A stretch of 9,482 nucleotides of DNA from positions 1-9,482 of the forward strand of contig CAKZNY010000296.1 in assembly GCA_937132145.1 (NCBI GenBank), read 5' to 3'. The position numbers were made by a program, and so were the translations under genes. The notes beneath the pieces were generated by a model that did no database searches, had not been told where the DNA came from, and worked only from the letters and a program-made list of their open reading frames with translations. This document shows, one piece after another, positions 5,312 through 9,482 of the stretch. This DNA comes from an uncultured Paracoccaceae bacterium (lineage in GTDB: Bacteria > Pseudomonadota > Alphaproteobacteria > Rhodobacterales > Rhodobacteraceae). Position 1 is the first letter of the stretch. Every line of letters begins with the position of its first letter.

Positions 5312-5677
5312 TTGGAAGACCTTCTACTAGAATATCTCCCCATTCTAATTTTCTTCGCGGTTGCCGTGGCATTGGCTATCGTCCTGTCGCTCTCGGCGGT
5401 GGTTGTGGCGGTTAGAAACCCTGATCCTGAAAAAACCTCGGCTTACGAGTGCGGGTTCAACCCCTTCGATGATTCCCGCATGCGCTTTGATGTGCGGTTC
5501 TATCTGGTGGCCATCCTGTTCATTATATTCGACCTCGAAATTGCGTTCCTTTTCCCTTGGGCTGCGGCCTTTCAGGATGTGGGGCTGTTCGGGTTCTGGT
5601 CGATGATGGTGTTTCTTGGCGTGCTGGCTATCGGATTTGCTTATGAGTGGAAGAAGGGTGCCTTGGAATGGGATTAA
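5312..5677 (+). CDS. nuoA: NADH-quinone oxidoreductase subunit A
   Basis: This is a small inner-membrane subunit of respiratory complex I, 121 residues, the usual length. It has three membrane helices, at about 9-34, 62-82 and 88-112. The conserved loop [19 protein letters not shown] (36-54) carries the family cysteine (Cys47) near the quinone site, followed by the strongly conserved [22 protein letters not shown] (62-83) with Asp74 and Glu76. The start is a rare TTG supported by AGGAG. It is the first gene of the nuo operon, and its 3' end overlaps nuoB by 10 bases, which implies coupled translation. Confidence 0.97.
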   Translation: MEDLLLEYLPILIFFAVAVALAIVLSLSAVVVAVRNPDPEKTSAYECGFNPFDDSRMRFDVRFYLVAILFIIFDLEIAFLFPWAAAFQDVGLFGFWSMMVFLGVLAIGFAYEWKKGALEWD

Positions 5678-6198
5678 CCTCAACGAATACCGCTGGTGGT
5701 GACAAGGATTTCGCGACCAAGGCGTTGAATGACCAATTGGCCGATAAAGGCTTTCTGCTGACAAGCACCGAAGACATCATAAGTTGGGCGCGCACCGGCT
5801 CGTTGCACTGGATGACGTTCGGTTTGGCATGTTGCGCCGTTGAGATGATCCACACCTCTATGCCGCGCTATGACCTTGAGCGCTTCGGGACGGCCCCGCG
5901 TGCGTCCCCGCGGCAATCCGATCTTATGATCGTGGCGGGCACGTTGACCAATAAAATGGCACCGGCTTTGCGTAAAGTTTACGACCAGATGCCGGAGCCG
6001 CGCTATGTGATTTCGATGGGTTCGTGTGCGAACGGGGGCGGGTATTACCATTACTCCTATTCCGTTGTGCGGGGCTGTGATCGTATCGTTCCGGTTGATA
6101 TTTACGTCCCCGGTTGCCCGCCGACAGCCGAAGCGCTGATGTATGGCCTTTTACAGTTGCAGCGGAAGATCCGTCGCACTGGCACGATTGCACGGTAG
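5668..6198 (+). CDS. nuoB: NADH-quinone oxidoreductase subunit B (N2 iron-sulfur cluster)
   Basis: The protein has 176 residues and binds the terminal 4Fe-4S cluster N2, which hands electrons to ubiquinone at the junction of the peripheral arm and the membrane. The four ligands are present: the tandem Cys55-Cys56 in GLACCAVE, Cys120 in SMGSCANG and Cys150 in VPGCPPTAE. The core [16 protein letters not shown] and the block [29 protein letters not shown] are almost invariant in the family. An ATG at 5647 would extend the frame by seven residues deep into nuoA. The start at 5668 matches relatives ([10 protein letters not shown]). The N-terminal 30 residues are variable, as usual. Confidence 0.97.
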   Translation: MGLTSTNTAGGDKDFATKALNDQLADKGFLLTSTEDIISWARTGSLHWMTFGLACCAVEMIHTSMPRYDLERFGTAPRASPRQSDLMIVAGTLTNKMAPALRKVYDQMPEPRYVISMGSCANGGGYYHYSYSVVRGCDRIVPVDIYVPGCPPTAEALMYGLLQLQRKIRRTGTIAR

Positions 6199-6207
6199 GG
6201 GGCTGAT

Positions 6208-6810
6208 ATGAGCGAAGCACTTAAAGAACTAGCCGCCGTACTTGAGGCCAAGCAGTCGGACGCGGTTGTCTCCACCTCCATTGATTTTGGGGAACTGTCG
6301 GTTGTTGTAACCAACGCATGTTTGCTGGATTTCATCGAGTTTCTCAAAGGTAACTCGGCGTGCCAGTTCACAACGCTTGTGGACATCACCGCCGTTGATT
6401 ATCCGGGGCGCGAAAAACGGTTCGAGGTGGTTTACCACTTCCTGTCCATGGTCGTTAACCAGCGCATTCGCGTAAAAGTTATGATCGAAGAGGAGGAGCA
6501 CATCGAATCGATCACCTCGATTCACGTCTGCGCCAACTGGTTCGAGCGCGAAGCCTTCGATATGTACGGTATTCTGTTTGCCAACCACCCCGACCTACGC
6601 CGTTTGCTGACGGATTATGGTTTCGAGGGGCATCCGCTGCGTAAAGACTTCCCGACCACGGGATATGTTGAAATGCGCTACGACGAAACGGAAAAGCGCT
6701 GCATTTACGAGCCGGTGAAATTGACACAAGAATACCGCCAATTTGATTTCATGTCTCCATGGGAGGGTGCTGAATACATCCTGCCGGGTGACGAGAAGAA
6801 GGACACCTAA
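6208..6810 (+). CDS. nuoC: NADH-quinone oxidoreductase subunit C (30 kDa)
   Basis: The protein has 200 residues and is a hydrophilic subunit of the complex I connecting module, with no cofactor, binding beside NuoD. The 30-kDa signature is clear: [19 protein letters not shown] (104-122) and [18 protein letters not shown] (138-155), followed by the [14 protein letters not shown] stretch typical of the alphaproteobacterial and mitochondrial form. NuoC is separate from NuoD here, unlike the fused NuoCD of enterobacteria. It starts nine bases after nuoB, with AGGGGG as ribosome-binding site, and ends three bases before nuoD. Confidence 0.97.
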   Translation: MSEALKELAAVLEAKQSDAVVSTSIDFGELSVVVTNACLLDFIEFLKGNSACQFTTLVDITAVDYPGREKRFEVVYHFLSMVVNQRIRVKVMIEEEEHIESITSIHVCANWFEREAFDMYGILFANHPDLRRLLTDYGFEGHPLRKDFPTTGYVEMRYDETEKRCIYEPVKLTQEYRQFDFMSPWEGAEYILPGDEKKDT

Positions 6811-6813
6811 GAC

Positions 6814-8025
6814 ATGGAAGGATCAAACGGCGACACAATCGGCATGGACGAAAAAGTCCGCAATTTTTCGATCAATTTCGGGCCTCAACACCCTGCGGCG
6901 CACGGCGTTTTGCGTTTGGTACTGGAACTTGACGGCGAGATCGTCCAGCGTGCGGACCCGCACATCGGCCTGCTGCATCGCGGCACCGAAAAGCTGATGG
7001 AAAGCCGGACATATTTGCAAAACCTGCCGTATTTTGATCGGCTGGATTATGTTGCCCCGATGAATCAGGAGCACGCATGGTGTCTGGCGATTGAAAAGCT
7101 GACAGGTGTTGAAATTCCGCGTCGTGCCAGCCTTATTCGCGTGTTGTTTTGCGAAATCGGTCGGATTCTGAACCATTTGATGGGCGTCGGCTCGCAGGCA
7201 TTGGACGTTGGGGCGTTGACGCCGAACCTTTGGGGGTTCGACCAGCGCGAAAGCCTGATGATCTTTTACGAACGCGCCAGTGGTGCCCGTTTGCACGCAA
7301 ACTATTTCCGTCCGGGTGGTGTGCATCAGGATTTGCCGGAAAAGCTGATCGCCGACATCCAGACATGGACAGAGCAATTCGAGCCTTTCTTGCAGGATTT
7401 CGAGGGCCTACTGACGGAAAACCGGATTTTCAAACAACGTAACGTTAATATCGCCGTTGTCACCAAGCAGGATGTTTTGGATTGGGGTCTTAACGGCGTC
7501 ATGGCGCGCTCGGCCGGTTTGGCGTGGGATTTACGCCGCTCGCAACCATACGAGTGCTACAGCGAGTTTGATTTCAAAATTCCTATCGGCAAAAACGGCG
7601 ACTGTTATGACCGCTACCTGATGCGCCTCGAAGAGATGCGCGAAAGCATCAAGATCATCCAGCAATGCATTGTTAAACTTGACAAATGTAAAGGCGATGA
7701 TGTCCTTGCACGCGGTAAGCTGTCGCCCCCGAAACGCGCCGACATGAAAACCTCGATGGAAGCGCTGATTCACCATTTCAAATTATATACCGAAGGTTTC
7801 CACGTGCCCGCTGGCGAAGTTTACGTCGCCGTCGAGGCCCCGAAAGGAGAGTTCGGCGTCTACCTTGTCGCGGACGGGACCAACATGCCCTACAAAGTCA
7901 AGATACGCGCGCCGGGCTATTTGCATCTACAAGCCGTCAATTACCTTGCGACAGGGCACCAGCTTGCCGACGTCGCCGCCATTATCGGCACAATTGACAT
8001 CGTTTTCGGGGAGATAGACCGTTAA
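6814..8025 (+). CDS. nuoD: NADH-quinone oxidoreductase subunit D (49 kDa)
   Basis: The protein has 403 residues, the usual length. It is the 49-kDa subunit that forms the ubiquinone-reducing pocket with NuoB and is related to the large subunit of NiFe hydrogenases, without the metal site. Key stretches are [22 protein letters not shown] (21 onward, with the quinone-site histidine), [46 protein letters not shown], and the C-terminal DIVFGEIDR. Its stop overlaps the nuoE ATG by one base (TAATG). An internal ATG at 6844 is possible but lacks a ribosome-binding site. Confidence 0.98.
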   Translation: MEGSNGDTIGMDEKVRNFSINFGPQHPAAHGVLRLVLELDGEIVQRADPHIGLLHRGTEKLMESRTYLQNLPYFDRLDYVAPMNQEHAWCLAIEKLTGVEIPRRASLIRVLFCEIGRILNHLMGVGSQALDVGALTPNLWGFDQRESLMIFYERASGARLHANYFRPGGVHQDLPEKLIADIQTWTEQFEPFLQDFEGLLTENRIFKQRNVNIAVVTKQDVLDWGLNGVMARSAGLAWDLRRSQPYECYSEFDFKIPIGKNGDCYDRYLMRLEEMRESIKIIQQCIVKLDKCKGDDVLARGKLSPPKRADMKTSMEALIHHFKLYTEGFHVPAGEVYVAVEAPKGEFGVYLVADGTNMPYKVKIRAPGYLHLQAVNYLATGHQLADVAAIIGTIDIVFGEIDR

Positions 8026-8714
8026 TGTTACGCCGCCTTCACTCAGAGCAACCTGACAGCTTTTCGTTCACCACCGCCAATCAAGCATGGGCCGAAACCC
8101 AGTTAGCCAAATTCCCCGAGGGTCGACAAGCCAGCGCGATTATCCCGCTGCTTTGGCGCGCGCAGGAACAAGAGGGCTGGTTATCAAAACCCGCCATAGA
8201 ATTTGTCGCCGACATGTTAGGCATGGCCTATATCCGTGGGCTGGAAGTGGCTACATTCTACTTTATGTTCCAGCTTAAACCCGTTGGTTCTGTTGCACAT
8301 ATTCAGGTTTGCGGCACTGTAAGCTGTATGCTGTGCGGGTCCGAAGACCTTATGGCTATCTGCAAAGAAGTGATTGCGTCAAATGCACATGAAATCAGCG
8401 CAGATGGTAAATTCAGCTGGGAAGAAGTCGAATGCCTCGGGGCGTGTACAAACGCGCCGATGGTGCAAATCGGTAAGGATTATTACGAGGACCTTACCGC
8501 TGACAAATTCCGCGAAATTCTGAAGGCGTTCGAAAACGGCGACGTTCCAACGCCCGGTCCACAGAACGGTCGTTTCGCGGCAGAACCTCTGGGTGGTTTG
8601 ACCAGCTTGCAGGATAAAACGGGCGAGGCGGCCAACGGGTCCGTCGCGCTGGCAAATGCGCTCGGGGATACGATCAAACGTATTCAGGGCGACGAAGTGC
8701 CGATCATTAAGTAG
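8025..8714 (+). CDS. nuoE: NADH-quinone oxidoreductase subunit E (2Fe-2S, 24 kDa) with C-terminal tail
   Basis: The protein has 229 residues. Residues about 20-165 form the thioredoxin-like 2Fe-2S domain with ligands Cys96, Cys101 (CGTVSC) and Cys137, Cys141 (CLGAC), which holds cluster N1a beside NuoF. The helical N-terminal part contains [16 protein letters not shown] and [11 protein letters not shown], typical of the family. An extra cysteine, Cys104, directly follows the first pair. Beyond the domain lies a tail of about 55-60 residues ([21 protein letters not shown], then an alanine- and acid-rich stretch) absent from the shortest NuoE proteins. It resembles the tails of Rhodobacterales NuoE, which are often longer. 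The gene overlaps nuoD by one base. Confidence 0.96.
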   Translation: MLRRLHSEQPDSFSFTTANQAWAETQLAKFPEGRQASAIIPLLWRAQEQEGWLSKPAIEFVADMLGMAYIRGLEVATFYFMFQLKPVGSVAHIQVCGTVSCMLCGSEDLMAICKEVIASNAHEISADGKFSWEEVECLGACTNAPMVQIGKDYYEDLTADKFREILKAFENGDVPTPGPQNGRFAAEPLGGLTSLQDKTGEAANGSVALANALGDTIKRIQGDEVPIIK

Positions 8715-8723
8715 GAGAAGAAT

Positions 8724-8942
8724 GTGAGCGATAAATCTGAACATCTAAAAGCACAGACACGTTTAGCGTCAATCGTGATCCTCGTTGCGATGTTGGGGTG
8801 GATGTTGGTTACATTTATTGGTGGAAAATTGGGTCTTCCGGTGCGCTTTGCGTTTCTGGCAGACTTCGCGACCATTGCAGCCTTTGCATGGTCGCTGTTT
8901 GTTTTGTTTAAGGTTTGGCGGCAACGCCAAAAAGGAGAGTAG
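8724..8942 (+). CDS. Small two-helix membrane protein (DUF5337 type) inside the nuo operon
   Basis: The protein has 72 residues. The charged N-terminus [13 protein letters not shown] is followed by two membrane helices at about 14-34 and 42-64 and a basic end (WRQRQKGE). The start is GTG at 8724 with AGGAG upstream; the overlapping ATG at 8722 runs straight into TGA, so it is excluded. It sits between nuoE (nine bases before) and nuoF (one base after). I recognise this as the place and type of a Rhodobacterales family of unknown function. It may be an accessory or assembly factor of complex I, but that is inferred only from its position. Confidence 0.85.
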   Translation: MSDKSEHLKAQTRLASIVILVAMLGWMLVTFIGGKLGLPVRFAFLADFATIAAFAWSLFVLFKVWRQRQKGE

Positions 8943-8943
8943 G

Positions 8944-9482
8944 ATGCTCGACGACAAGGACCGTATATTTACGAACCTTTACGGTATGCATGATCGCAGC
9001 CTCAAGGGCGCGCGGGCGCGTGGCCATTGGGACGGAACCGCTGGATATATCCAGAACGGTCGCGACTGGGTTGTCGATCAGATCAAGGCATCCGGTCTTC
9101 GTGGTCGTGGTGGTGCTGGCTTCCCGACGGGCCTGAAATGGTCGTTCATGCCCAAGGAAAGCGACGGTCGCCCGTCTTATCTGGTGATTAACGCTGACGA
9201 ATCCGAACCCGGCACCTGTAAAGACCGCGAAATCATGCGCCACGATCCGCACACGTTGATCGAGGGTTGCCTGATCGCCGGTTTCGGCATGGGGGCCAAC
9301 ACTGGCTACATCTATATTCGCGGGGAATTCATCCGCGAGCGCGAAGCTTTGCAGATTGCGATTGACGAATGTTATGACGCAGGGCTGCTGGGCAAGAACG
9401 CGGCGGGTTCCGGTTGGGATTTCGACCTGTATCTGACGCACGGCGCAGGCGCGTATATTTGCGGCGAAGAAACCGCGCTACT
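8944..9482 (+). CDS. nuoF: NADH-quinone oxidoreductase subunit F (NADH/FMN-binding), cut by window end
   Basis: The first 179 codons of the 51-kDa subunit are present, out of about 430 in the family. It oxidises NADH and passes electrons through FMN. The visible FMN- and NADH-binding parts are [16 protein letters not shown] (51-66), the glycine-rich loop, and [14 protein letters not shown] (83-96), both near-invariant, then [15 protein letters not shown] at the window edge. The cysteine ligands of its 4Fe-4S cluster lie beyond the window. The start ATG at 8944 has AAAGGAG eight to fourteen bases upstream, inside the end of the previous gene. Confidence 0.97.
   Translation, partial: MLDDKDRIFTNLYGMHDRSLKGARARGHWDGTAGYIQNGRDWVVDQIKASGLRGRGGAGFPTGLKWSFMPKESDGRPSYLVINADESEPGTCKDREIMRHDPHTLIEGCLIAGFGMGANTGYIYIRGEFIREREALQIAIDECYDAGLLGKNAAGSGWDFDLYLTHGAGAYICGEETAL

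Noticed and set aside
5647..5667. ATG 5647 as start of nuoB, seven residues upstream.
   Set aside because: It lies 31 bases inside nuoA. Family members start near [10 protein letters not shown], and the ATG at 5668 follows an AAGAAGG at normal-to-long spacing.

Overview
The window looks like a chromosomal segment of an alphaproteobacterium, most likely order Rhodobacterales, with moderate GC. The clues are near-canonical NuoA-B-C-D proteins of that type, a NuoE with a C-terminal tail, and a small two-helix protein (DUF5337 type) between nuoE and nuoF, an arrangement I know from Rhodobacterales. I could run no database search, so all family names are recognised by eye.

Layout. (1) Positions 1-773 hold the right-hand part of an IS1595-family insertion sequence on the minus strand; its left end lies outside the window. 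Its transposase is interrupted by three related 37-41 bp palindromic inserts. Taking out exactly these three restores one clean transposase frame. (2) At about 774 the IS joins the 5' part of a serine-hydrolase-like gene, which has lost its N-terminus. (3) A tRNA-Asp(GTC) with a good promoter, and a secreted YbjN-like protein ending in a clear terminator. (4) Converging on it, on the minus strand, is a complete bufferin-type copper-defence operon read bufA-bufB-bufC-doxX: a four-cysteine exported precursor, the MNIO (DUF692) modifying enzyme, its DUF2063 partner and a DoxX membrane protein. A strong hairpin lies between precursor and enzyme. (5) A 394-bp divergent intergenic region with AT-rich promoter-like boxes and a 12-bp perfect palindrome. 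(6) The start of the respiratory complex I operon on the plus strand: nuoA, nuoB, nuoC, nuoD, nuoE, a small membrane protein, and nuoF cut by the window end.

How the parts work together. The nuo genes are tightly packed (overlaps or gaps of a few bases) and encode NADH:ubiquinone oxidoreductase subunits: the membrane NuoA, the quinone-reducing NuoB/C/D module and the NADH-oxidising NuoE/F module. The buf genes would produce, modify and export a metal-binding peptide. The most unusual signal is the family of small palindromic inserts in the transposase. Their stems vary in sequence but keep pairing, they occur in both orientations, and the host frame is otherwise undamaged.
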